Assembly (NCBI GenBank): GCA_012932295.1
Contig: JAAONU010000002.1
Location: forward strand, 18,879,770 to 18,943,769
Source: Cyclina sinensis
Lineage: Eukaryota > Mollusca > Bivalvia > Venerida > Veneridae
DNA length: 64,000 nt
Direction of reading: 5' to 3'
Shown in pieces: positions 46,043 through 56,667 of this stretch. Within the stretch, counting starts at the first letter, position 1, and each line of letters opens with the position of its first letter. The notes below the pieces were generated by a model that worked only from the letters and a program-made list of their open reading frames with translations, ran no database searches and was not told the origin of the DNA. A program made the translations under genes and the position numbers.

Positions 46043-46803
46043 TTACATGTACATTTTCAGTCCAGATATCCTGGAAATTTGTCAGAAAGGTTATTTTGAT
46101 GATTTCTAGGTCAAGATTGAATATGGGTCATCCGGGGTCAAAAACTAGGTCACATAGCCCAAATATGGAAAAACTTCGTTAACACTCTAGAGGTAACATT
46201 TTCAGTTTAAATAACCTGGAAATCTGTCAGAAAGATTGCTTAAATGATTTCTAGGTCAATTTAAAATATTGATCATCTGGGGTTAAAAACTAGGTCACAG
46301 AGCCCGAAAATAGAAAAAAAAACTTGTTAACACTCAAGAGGCTACTTTTGTGTTCAAATATTCTGGAAATTAGTCAGAATGGTTGTTTTAATGATTTTTA
46401 GCTCACATTCAAATATGGGTCATCTGGGGTCAAAAACTAGGTCACAGGGCCAAAATATCGAAAAACTTTGTAAATGCTCTAGAGGCTACATTTTCAGTCC
46501 AAATGTCCTTGAAATTTGTCAGAAAGGTTGTTTTGATAATTTGTAGCTCAGGTTTGGATATGGGTCATCTGGTATCAAAAACTAGGTCACAGGGCCCAAA
46601 TGTCGAAAAACCTTGTTAGCATTCTAGAGGCTACATTTTAATTCGAAATAACCTGGAAATTTGTCAGAAAGATTGTTTCAATAATTTCAAGGTCAAGTTT
46701 AGATATGGGTCATTTGTGGTCAATTAACCAGGTCCATAGCAACTTTGTCAAAAGCAGTCATATTCTGGTGAGCGATATAGGGCCATCATAGCCCTCTTGT
46801 TTA
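46043..46803 (-). mobile_element. array E element, right part, with 5' cap (continues from 42641-42689)
   Basis: Five ~145-bp array E units in minus orientation run into the 5' cap, read here as GGTGAGCGATATAGGGCC then ATCATAGCCCTCTTGT (46770-46801). The other part of the same array is 42641-42689; the 3.3-kb element 42699-46033 separates them. The 3' cap is lost. Confidence 0.8.
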
Positions 46804-46804
46804 G

Positions 46805-47085
46805 TTTATTTATCATCGGTACCAGTTGCCCATATGACTGATGCCCCCTGCAGAGATTAGTTATTTTATGTTGTGGGGGATACTGCAAGATGCAGACAGC
46901 ATTCCATTCCATAAACACCATTGGTTGTTTTGCATGCTCAGTGTACAGCACTGATACATGAGACCTCGGTTTAATGTCTCATCCGAAAGACAATTAGTAA
47001 TGTTAGTGGAGGAGTGGGGGATTGATCTAGGGACCCATGGGTTACCAGCGCATTACCACTGGACCACTGATCTGCTACTTGTTAG
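46805..47085 (-). repeat. tRNA-derived SINE, near full length, minus
   Basis: Reading minus it has 'AAGTAGCAGATCAGTGGTCC', the B-box-like AGATCAATCCCCCACTCC, and the shared body through 'GGGCAACTGGTACCGATGAT'. It abuts the 5' cap of the neighbouring array element at 46803. Confidence 0.8.
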
Positions 47086-47109
47086 GTCGACTTTTTTGGA
47101 AGAAAAAAT

Positions 47110-49060
47110 CGAGTTATTGCCATAGCCATGGTGTCGTTGCCGTCTGAAAACTTTAACATTGATCATAATTTTTTTTTTGTTAATGAATTGTCTTCATACT
47201 GGGACACAACAACCCTTTGGACAAGACCTTCAAGTAGACCAGACTAAACTTTATTATTAGTAGGTGGATTGTCTTCATGCTTGGACACAACATTCCTTTG
47301 GACAAGACCTTCAAGTAGACTGGACTAAACTTGACCTTGGCTGATAAATGGCCTTCACCTTCAAGGTCAAATTATTGAATTTTGCTAAAATTGGCCATAG
47401 CTTTATTAGCTCACCTGTCACATAGTGACAGAGTGAGCTTTTCTGATCACCTTTTGTCTGTCGTCTGTCCGTTAACAATTGGTTTGTTAACACTCTAGTG
47501 GTCACATTTTTGCCTAAATTTTCATTAACCTTGGTCAGGATGTTTGTTTCATTAATATCTCGGAAAACTAGGTCACAGAGCCCAAATATAGAAAAACCTT
47601 GTTGACACTCTAGAGGCTACTTTTTCAGTCCAAATATCCTGGAAATTTGTCAGAAATGTTCTAATGATGATTTCTAGCTCAAGTTCAAATATGGGTCATC
47701 TGGGTTCAAAAACTAGGTCACGGAGCCGAAAATAGAAAAATCTTGTTAACACTCTAGAGGTTACATTTTCAGCCCAAATAATCTGGAAATTTGTCAGAAA
47801 GGTTGCTTTGATGATTTCTAGGTCAAGTTTAAATATAGGTCATCTGGGGTCAAAAACTAGGTCACAGAGCCCAAATATTGAAAAACCTTGTTAACACTCT
47901 AGAGGTAACATTTTTAGACCAAATAATCTGGAAATCTGTCAGGAAGGTTGCTTCTATGATTTCTAGCTCAAGTTTAAATATGGGTCATCTTGGTTCAAAA
48001 ACTAGGTCACAGAGCCCAAAAATAGAAACATCTTGTTAACACTCTAGAGATTACATTTTCAGCCCAAATAATCTGGAAATTTGTCAGAAAAATTGCCTTG
48101 AGGATTTCTAGATCAAGTTCAAGTATGGGTCATCTGGGGTCACAAACTAGGTCACAGAGTCCAAATATGGAAAAACCTTGTTAATATTCTAAAGGTAGCA
48201 TTTTCAGTCCAAATAACCTGGAAATTTGTCAGAAAGATTCTGTGGATAATTTCTAGCTCAGTTTTGAATATAGGTTCTCTGGGGTCAAAAACTAGGTCAC
48301 AGAGCCCGAAAGCAGAAAAACCTTGTAAAAGCTCTAGAGGTTACATTTTTAGTCCAAATGTCCTTGAAATTTGTCAGAAAGGTTGTTTCAATGATTTCTA
48401 GCTCAAATTTGGATATGGGTCATCCGGGGTCAAAAACTAGGTCACATGGTACAAATATGTAAAAAACTTTTTTACACTCCAGAGGTTACATTTTCAGTGC
48501 AAATATCCTGGAAATTTATCAGACAGGTTTTTTTTGATGATTTCTAGCTCAAGTTGGAGTATGGGTCATCTTGGGTCAAAAACTAGGTCACAGAGTTCAA
48601 ATATGGAAAAACTTTGTAAACACTCTAGAGGCTACATTTTAAGTCCAAATGTCCTGGAAATTTGTCAGATAGGTTGTTTTGATGATTTGTAGCTCAAGTT
48701 TGGATATGGGTTATCTGGGGTCAAAAACTAGGTCACAGAGCCTAAATATCAAGAAACCTTGTTAACACTCTAGATGCTACTTTTTCAGTCCAAATATCCT
48801 GGAAATTTGTCAAAGAGATTGTTTCTATAATTTCTAGGTCAAGTTCAAATATGGGTCATCTGGGGTCAATTAACCAGGTCCATAGCAACTTTGTTAAAAG
48901 CAGTCATACTCAGGTTAGCGATACAGGGCCATCATGGCCCTCTTGTTTTTATTAAGTGGATTGTCTTCATACTTGGACACAACAACCCTTTGGACAAGAT
49001 CTTCAAATGGACCAGACTGAACTTGCCCTTGACTCTTAAATGACCTTCACCTTGATGTAT
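47110..49060 (+). repeat. array F-like repeat interrupted by a capped array E element
   Basis: Units with 'GTGGATTGTCTTCATACTTGG', 'ACACAACAACCCTTTGGACA' and 'GACCAGACTAAACTTGACC' lie at 47110-47405 and resume at 48950-49060 ('ATTAAGTGGATTGTCTTCAT'). The interruption is the complete element 47407-48946. Confidence 0.75.
47407..48946 (-). mobile_element. complete hairpin-capped array E element, minus
   Basis: It begins with the 3' cap read inverted (TAGCTCACCTGTCACATAG then TGACAGAGTGAGCTTTTCTG), then a short GTCTGTCGTCTGTCCGTTAA tract. About nine ~145-bp array E units follow, and the 5' cap (ATCATGGCCCTCTTGT) ends near 48946. Both caps are present, so its ends are clear; the host array continues on either side. 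Confidence 0.85.
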
Positions 49061-49726
49061 TGCAAATTACAAAGAAATGTAATGGAAATTCACAAATTTA
49101 AGAAGACGAGAACTTACAATTTTTGCCTTTTGCATGAAATTTCATCCAAGGGTATTAAAATGATTTCACAGTAATTCGAAAAAAGGCTTTACACTAATTA
49201 ACAAATATTCAAATTTTTTTTATTGATTCCATTGATTCAGGCACACAGTGTGAAAGGTCAGGCTCACAGAGGGTCTTGTTTTGAAAAAGGTTACCAATCA
49301 ATAACTCTAAAACAACTGCTTCTTGGACCTTTTAAGTTCCTTTACAGGATGGTTATGCATAAACCCTAATGATTTTGTGCTCTCTGTATTAAATGTCATG
49401 TTCACAGGGACTGGTATTTCATTTGTGGTTGTTAGTCAGTTACTTGAGAATGAGAAATGCCAGGACTTTTAAACAAAATCCAGCTTTATGAGTAGGTGAC
49501 TGCATCCAGCTGTTTTTGGGGATTTTTAATGCCCTAAACAGGAGGCATCAGTGTCATTTTGACAGCTCTTGGTAATAATTGTCAAGTTGCTTTTGCAGTG
49601 ATAAACTTTTCATGTCTGTAGAACTTAATCATAATTGATATTAGATGAAATATAATGCATGAATTTTATTTAACTGAATTTGTAAAAAAAAAGAAAGTAA
49701 ACATTTTGTATTTCATTTAACTTCAG

Positions 49727-49856
49727 GCAAAAATTTATTACTACTGCCGGGAGCAGTATTATTGCCACATGGAAGCGGCTGCTGATGAAGGTCTGAAAAA
49801 GTTCTCCAATGACAGTGTACTTAAATTCTTCAGAGCCTACGCCATGGTCCTTCAAG
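49727..49856 (+). CDS. TTC21B: TTC21B (IFT139) exon 2
   Basis: A 130-nt exon between TTAACTTCAG and CAAG|GTATGA, phase 0 in and phase 1 out. It encodes AKIYYYCREQYYCHMEAAAD then EGLKKFSNDSVLKFFRAYAM and VLQG. This matches the N-terminal region of TTC21B/THM1, where a Tyr-Tyr-Cys stretch, a basic 'GLK+F..DPVL+F' helix pair and 'AY...+G' form the first TPR-like helices. The protein is the IFT-A subunit IFT139, needed for retrograde transport in cilia. Later exons are not found before 64000, so intron 2 is longer than 14 kb here. The main uncertainty is that only 43 residues are available. Confidence 0.8.
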
Positions 49857-50138
49857 GTATGATTGAAAATATGCTGAAATTGTGTTGTCAGAAGCCAAAA
49901 TATTTGTTATCTAAATTGTTAGTCTCTATGTATATCAATCAGAATTTAGTAAGTTAGAGAACAACCTCTTTACCTAATTAAAAAAGATGACTGTATCATT
50001 CATTGTTTTTCTGAGTTTTATTATACTTGTGTGGGGGCTATATTGCAATTGGATTCTTTTTTTGTCCATCCTGTTCTGTTCTTGTGCGGGCCATAACTTC
50101 TCTTTGCAAGAAAGGATATTAAAACACGTTGTTAATTT

Positions 50139-50462
50139 ATGTCTCCCCCCAAAAATGGGGGAGACATATCGTTTTTCCCCCGGTTGTCTGTCTGTCCATC
50201 CGTCCATCCGTCTGTCCGTCACAAAATCGTGTCCGCTCTGTATCTTCCAAAGCCCTTGAAGGATTTTTATGAAACTTGGGTCAGATGTTCACCTTATCAA
50301 GGTGACATGCAGAACCCACTTTGCGGGTGTGGTGTCTCAAGGTCAAGGTCACACTTGGAGGTTAAATGTCAAATGCCACAAAATTGTGTTCGCTTTGTAT
50401 CTTCAATACCCTTGAAGGATTTTTATGAAACTTGGGTCAGATGTTCACCTAATGCCCATATC
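50139..50462 (-). mobile_element. hairpin-capped array C (GGGGGAGACAT cap), inverted; continues 51923-52110
   Basis: Starts with the hairpin ATGTCTCCCCCC...TGGGGGAGACAT, then GTCTGTCTGTCCATCCGTCC, then ~150-bp units with 'TCCGCTCTGTATCTTCCAAA', 'CCTTGAAGGATTTTTATGAA', 'CAAGGTCAAGGTCACACTTG'. It is interrupted by the Tigger-like element 50465-51920; a GGGGGGAGACATAT motif at 52099-52112 may be its far end. Confidence 0.75.
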
Positions 50463-50464
50463 TA

Positions 50465-51920
50465 CAGTACAGCTCCCGCGATATGTACATTTTTCTCTTA
50501 AACTCCGCGGACCTTGGGAGGAAAATCGCGGAGAATCGCCGAGAAACGCCCTAAATCAGCGGAGACGTCGCAAAGACGAATTTTGTCTTGTTAGTGACGG
50601 TATTTGCTGTGAAACTGCAGATTATCAATCCTCCGCGGATCTCCGCGATTTGTTTATGCATTCAGTTGATTGAAGTGTATATATGACAAGTGAAATTTTA
50701 TATTTACTTACTCTTTTTATCTTCATGTTTTAGGATGCCTAATAGTAATATTTCGTTTTGTCACATGTTTTGACACATTAATTTATTGACAGACACAAGA
50801 CCATGTGTTGGTCTCATGGCCTATGATCTGTATACGCATGATACATTGCGTCTCAACCGCTAATTGGTTCCTAAATTTAACTTTTGACCTTTAACATTGA
50901 GCGACAGTTATTTTCTGAAAATGATATTCACCTCACTTTAAAAGCTTCAGACACCACATGCTCTTTAAAGTGGGAATTACAGTCATGTAGCATGCTTTTC
51001 CCGTGATTACATTTTCTTATTAAAATAATTAATATCTTTAACAGATACTTGGATATTTTTAAATTTAGGCAATGATGGCTTTGTTGACTGAACAGAAAGT
51101 TTAGTTTCGTTAGAATCGAACATTAATTCCGAATGCGTGAAACGAGAATAGAAAAGAAAGACAGCCGATAATGAATAGATTTTCACACCTACCTGACATC
51201 ATGTCAACTTTAATTGCTGCAATTTATTTACTTTTAAATCTTTAATCGGTGCCGCGCAAATAAATTACTAATGATAATCAAACTGCGAAAATAAATATAT
51301 CTAATTTAAAAAGTGAAAATACAAACAAATGCGCTCTTATTCTGATGCATTTGTGTACGAACGTTCCTATTTGTTTACGAAAAGGCAGTTGCGTCAGAAA
51401 CAGCTGATCTTATTTTCAGAAAATGAGTTGACCGATTTCCGAACAACACGTGTTAAACTGCATCTGTATCGTCTCGGCGCTTAGCAAAAAAACTATTAAT
51501 CGATTTACTAAATAATAACAAGCGTTTAAAAAGTCACATTAATTAATGTATTTGACTGAATTATACCGTAGTCACATAATTGACAGGTGTTAAATGTACA
51601 GTTACATTATGGTAATTTCATCACACATTGCTGACTGTTTTTATGAAAGGATTTCAAGTGTATACATTTTATAATTATTTTTTTCACCTTTAAATGGGAA
51701 ATAGTTTGTTAAAACTCTGGTGATGAAACACAAGAATATTCGCGGAGAATCTCCGCGGAAACGCTCTAACACTCGGAGAATCGCGGAGATTGTGTGTGTA
51801 CTTTAATCGCGGAGATTCTGAGCGTTTTTTTCAAGGAGAAACTCCGCGATTTTCAGAATTCGCGCTGACCACGATCGCGGAGGAAGCACAAAATGTGTAC
51901 ATATCGCGGGAGCTGTACTG
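50465..51920. mobile_element. Tigger/pogo-like element 1 with CCGCGAT-rich ends
   Basis: Ends CAGTACAGCTCCCGCGATA and TATCGCGGGAGCTGTACTG are perfect inverted repeats, flanked by TA (50463-50464, 51921-51922). About 150 bp at each end is dense in CTCCGCGATT / AATCGCGGAG motifs. It is 1456 bp with no transposase. Copies or pieces occur at 52829-55030 and 62716-63457, and its interior matches the leader of the transposase pseudogene (56400-56600). Confidence 0.85.
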
Positions 51921-51922
51921 TA

Positions 51923-52828
51923 TGTAACAGCACTGCCATCGACATGATTCCAGCATGCTACAGGTACTAGACTGAATGAATACAACCATTTTGTACAACT
52001 AGACAGAGTATGAGTTTCTTGTTCATCATGTACATTTGACAAAATATCCCCCTTATTTTACAAACGTCTGACTCAATACTGCCTGCAGCAACCGGCTGGG
52101 GGGAGACATATATTTTTGTTCAATCAAAAACCCATTTCTAGTTGTTCACCATGATGTGACAGTGTGTCACATGCAAGACCCAGGTCCTTAGCTCAATGGT
52201 CAAGGTCACAGTCACAGATTAAAGGGGGAAAAAATGTTGATTATAGACCTTGTCCAGGTCATAACTTCTTCATGCATGGAAGGATTTAAAATACCATGGT
52301 ACATGTGTTTTTGTTCACCTTGATGAGATGGTGTGTTGCGTACAAGACCCAGGTCAGAAGCATAAAGGTCAAGGTCACAGTCCCAAATTAAAGGTAAAAA
52401 ATGTTGACTATAGACCTTGACTGGGTCATAACTCCACCATGTATGGAAAGATTTTTAAACACGTTGGCATATTTGTTCACCTTGATGAGACAAAGTGTTA
52501 CTTGTAAAACCCAGGGCCATAGCTCAAACGTCAAGGTCACAGTCACTGGCTAAAGGTTAAAAAATGATGATTATAGTGCTTATCTAGGCCACTCTCCATG
52601 CATGGAGGGATTTTGAAATACTTCGGCATATTTGTTCACCTTGATGATACAGTGTGTCTTGTGTAAGACCCAGGTCCATAGCTCAAAGGTCAAGGTCACA
52701 GTCACTGATCAAAGGTATAAAAAATGTTGATATAGGCCTTGTTCAAGCTATAATTTCTCTATACATGGAAGGATTTTGAAATACCTTTGCATATTTGTTC
52801 AACAAGATGAGATGGTGTGCTACATGTA
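51923..52828 (+). repeat. end of array C, then array D (~170-bp units)
   Basis: Array D, from about 52145, has four units: 'TTGTTCACCTTGATGAGA', 'AAGACCCAGGTCCATAGC', 'TCAAAGGTCAAGGTCACAGT', 'AAAAAATGTTGATTATAG', 'CATGCATGGAAGGATTTT'. It resumes at 55031-55240 after the element 52829-55030. Confidence 0.8.
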
Positions 52829-55030
52829 CAGTACAGCTCCCGCGATACATGTATGTACACATTTTGTGCTTCCTCCGCGATCATGGTCAACGCAAACTTC
52901 CGAAAATCGCGGAGTTTCTCCTTGAAAAAAAAAAAAAAAACGCTCAGAATCTCCGCGATTAAAGTTCACGCACAATCTCCGCGATTCTCCAAAGTTAGAG
53001 CGTTTCTCCGCGAATATTCTTGTGTTTCATCACAAGAGTTTTAACAAACTATTTCCCATTTAAAGGTGAAAAAAAAAAAATTATAAAATGTATACACTTG
53101 AAATCCTTTCATCAAAAACAAACAGTCAGCAATGTGTGATGAAATTACCATAATGTAACTGTACATTTTACACCTGTCAGTTATGTGACTATGGTAAAAT
53201 TCAATCAAATACATTAATGTGATTTTTTAAACGCTTGTTATTATTTAGTAAATCGATAAATACTTTTTGCCAAGCGCCGAGATGATACAGATGCAGTTTA
53301 ATACGTGTTGTTCGGAAATCGGTCAACTCATTTTCTGAAAATAAGATCAGCTGTTTCTGAAGCAACTGCTTTGAATTGTCATTCTTTTCATAAACAAGTA
53401 GGAACGTTTGTACACAAATGCATCAGAATAAGAGCGCATTTGTTCGTATTTTCACTTTTTAAATTAGATATATTTATTTTCACAGTTTGATTATCATTAG
53501 TAATTTATTTGCACGACACCGATTAAAGATTTAAAAATACATAAATTGCAGCAATTAAAGTTGACATGATGTCAGGTAGGTGTGAAAATCTATTCATTAT
53601 CGGTTGTCTTTCTTTTCTACCCTCATTTCACGCATTCGGTATTAATGTTCAATTCTAACGAAACTAAACTTTCTGTTCAGTCAACAAAGCCATCATTGCC
53701 TAAGACTGTGTGTGAACTTAAATCGTGGAGATTCTGAGCGTTTTTTCAAGGAGAAACTCTGCGATTTTCAGAATTCGCGCTGACCACGATCGCGGAAGAA
53801 GCACAAAATGTGTACATATCGCGGGAGCTGTACTGTATTTTCCATTTTTTGCAATGGCCATCTGCTATTAATCGACCTGAAAAATAATAAAACTTTAATC
53901 ATACAAGTGTGTGAAAAATATTTGTTTTAATGTAACTCATTGTCTAAAACAATTGAATTTTATCATACAAAGTTCTCTCTTTACAAAATATACCTTTGTC
54001 GATCATTTATCTATTCGTAGGAATAGATACGAATGTCAGTATCTCAATCTTAGATCCGCAGACAGAACATCTTAAATATTCATACCTGAAAAAAGACTTA
54101 TTTGAAATGTGGATGAAACAAACATTTCTATGTAATTCTTCATTTCATTTAATAAATATCTTTGTTAATTTAATTATCTGCCCGTTCAAAGCCCTGTCCA
54201 TAGAAAAATCTCAGATCCAAAGACAGAACATCTTAGATCCGCGGACAGAACAATGCATTCTATATAATTTGTTTTTGATCTTTCTTTTAAAAAAGGAACA
54301 ATTTAAACATTGGGAAAAAAATTTCAAACATTGAAAACATTTTAACGATATTATACCAAATTTACTTTTGTTTATCATTTATCTATCCATACAAAGCTCT
54401 GTCCGCGGATCTAACATCTTAGATCTGCGGACAGAAACTCATTATTCACAACCAAAATAGTACCCAAGATATTTATTCAAAATTTGGTTAAAACATACAT
54501 TTGTATATAATTCTTCAATTTGTACAATAAATACCTGGATTTAATTAATTCTCTGCTCTTAAGAAGATAAATGTCCGTAGTAAAATCTTGGATCCGTGGA
54601 TCTAAAATCTTAGATCCGCGGACAGAAAATCATGAATTTGTCAATCCCCCAAAAAGATATTCATTCGAAATTTGGTTGAAACATACATTTCTATATAATT
54701 CTTCAATTTGTACAATAAATACCTGGATCTAATCAATTATCTGCTCGTACGAAGCTCTGACCATAGAAAAATCTTAGATCCGTGGATCTAACATCTTAGA
54801 TCCGCGGATCTAACTTAGATCCGGTAATTAGTCATACCGTAAACAAATCGCGGAGATTCGCAGAGGATTGATAATCTGCAATTTCACAGTAAATACCGTC
54901 ACTTACCAGACAAAATTCATCTCCGCGACCCCTCCGCGATTTAGGGAGTTTCTCAGAGATTCTCCGCGATTTTCCTCCCAAGGTCCGCAGAGTTTAAGAG
55001 AAAAATGTACATATCGCAGGAGCTGTACTG
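52829..55030 (-). mobile_element. Tigger-like element 2 of the CCGCGAT family, inverted, with rearranged interior
   Basis: Both outer ends carry the family TIR with TA flanks (52827-52828, 55031-55032), and array D continues on both sides, so it is one insertion. 52829-53705 is the reverse complement of element 1 from its right end inward. Then an extra right end, in the opposite sense, fills 53706-53835. A GATCCGCGG array follows (53836-54834), and the reverse complement of element 1's left ~200 bp closes it (54835-55030). The sub-unit 52829-53835 is itself bounded by inverted family ends. Confidence 0.75.
53870..54834 (+). repeat. ~180-bp tandem array with TTAGATCCGCGGATCTAA motifs
   Basis: About five units contain 'CTTAGATCCGCGGACAGAA', 'ATTCGAAATTTGGTTGAAAC', 'TACATTTCTATATAATTCTT' and 'CAATTTGTACAATAAATACC'. 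The GATCCGCGGATC core is a perfect palindrome; two to three copies lie within ~40 bp at 54580-54620 and 54775-54820. Confidence 0.8.
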
Positions 55031-55243
55031 TATATGCAGGACATGAGTGTTTTGCTCAAAGGTCAAGGTCACAGTAACTGGTCAATTATAGAACTTGTCT
55101 TTTATATACATATCAGGATTGTCAAATGTTTAAGTCCCTGGTCCATAGCTAAAAGGTCAAAATCACATTGACTTGTCAAAGGTCAAAAATGTTGATGACA
55201 GACCTTGTCTTTGCCATAATTCCCCATACATAGAAAGCAAATA

Positions 55244-56130
55244 CAGTAAAAACTCACTTAACGACCAACTCGAAATTATGACCAACTCGCTATTAAGACT
55301 GATTTTTAACAGAACAGATTTTTTTGCATCATTTTCAATGATTGGGAAACTTGATGTTTCTGTGACCAAATGACATATTTTCGTGTATTCTGAACTCAAA
55401 ATTACAACCATGCAATCGGCTTATCAAAACAAGGCAAAAACTGTGTGACATTATAATCTCACCTCGGGGCTATTTCATTCCAGATTATGACCTGCATTTT
55501 TACAACTATGACGCTTTACATTATTAACGACACTGCATCTTTTGTGGGAAATTTGTAAATGTGTCAAAACTGTCAAACTTGTTTGCATAATGATTGTTTC
55601 ACAGACAGGTGTAAAATAACGTTGAAATTTGATTAAAAGGTATATTCAGCGTTTAGCCTTTAGATCCTTTATTCTTGTACCATCTTGTTTGTTGCATCTG
55701 CATTGGCAATGCATGACTAAAGTGCTAGAACTTGAAAACTGAGAATTTCTGTCCATACATGTTTAAAAATACATGCAACATGATTGGGACTTCACGAAAT
55801 TTAATCGCAAATTTTCACCGTTGATTGGCCTAATCCTATTGTGAGATTTGTCTGCCTTTTGTACATTTGTCATTTCTTAGCAAAAAGTCTTAGAATAAAC
55901 AATATAGAAAATTGGTTATTTCATATGTTATTAAGTTGATATTTATTTAAATGTGTTTATTTAAACTGTCATAAATTCCTAGGAATACTTGGATATTCAG
56001 TATTGAGATGTTCTAATGTTAACAGTAATCCTGAATGGGAAAGCTTGGTCAACCCGCTATTAAGACCAACTCGCTATTAAGACCATCTAATGGAAGAACC
56101 ATTGTTGGTCTTAATAGCGGGTTTCCACTG
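55244..56130. mobile_element. Tigger/pogo-like MITE with CGCTATTAAGACC ends
   Basis: Ends are CAGTAAAAACTCACTTAACG and, inverted, CAGTGGAAACCCGCTATTAA; TA flanks (55242-55243, 56131-56132). The motif CGCTATTAAGACC is repeated near both ends, and the right end holds a local inverted pair (ACCCGCTATTAAGACC / GGTCTTAATAGCGGGT). It is 887 bp with no transposase. Confidence 0.8.
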
Positions 56131-56132
56131 TA

Positions 56133-56667
56133 TATGTCATCTTCCTGGTTATTTGCCTTCTTGGTATTTTTTGACTTCCTATTGATCCAATCAAATGAAA
56201 AAGCATCATACAGTACGCGCCACGACGAACTCACATTTACCGCTTTTTGTGCGAACACGGAAAAAGAAATATCTGCTGCGACAACGAGGAAAAAGATGGA
56301 CGTCTTCGATGTCTCGACATTGTGAAATATCTCGGCGATATTTGACGACCAGCGTTAAAATAAATTAGGGTCATAACTCACCTTGATTAGCTGAACATTT
56401 AATGAGACGACCATAATGAAACTGTGCATTTTACGTCTACCAATTATGTGTTTTTGGTAAAATTAAAACCAAATTTCAAATACATTTGCTGTGTAGGTTT
56501 ATTGTGTTCTTTCTTTGTTGAAATTTTGTAAACGCTTGTTATTATATAACAAAATCATTCAATAATTTTTGCCGAGCACCTAGACGATACAGATGTCGCA
56601 GCAGGGTTTATGTTTTCTCTAAATAGGAAAGCTAGTAAGGGACTGGCATAAAAACAAATCTACTCTT
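56133..56667 (+). mobile_element. leader of a pogo-like transposon, shared with the CCGCGAT family
   Basis: From about 56400 to 56600 the text 'ACTGTGCATTTTACGTCTAC', 'TTTTGTAAACGCTTGTTATT' and 'TTTTTGCCGAGCACCTAGAC' matches, in order, 53155-53295 of element 2. The transposase frame begins just after. 56135-56330 has a short open frame with no recognised motif. Confidence 0.6.

Noticed and set aside
55244..56330. Whether the MITE 55244-56130 provides the left terminus of the transposase pseudogene
   Set aside because: It has both of its own ends with TA flanks, and its ends differ from those of the CCGCGAT family whose interior matches the transposase leader.
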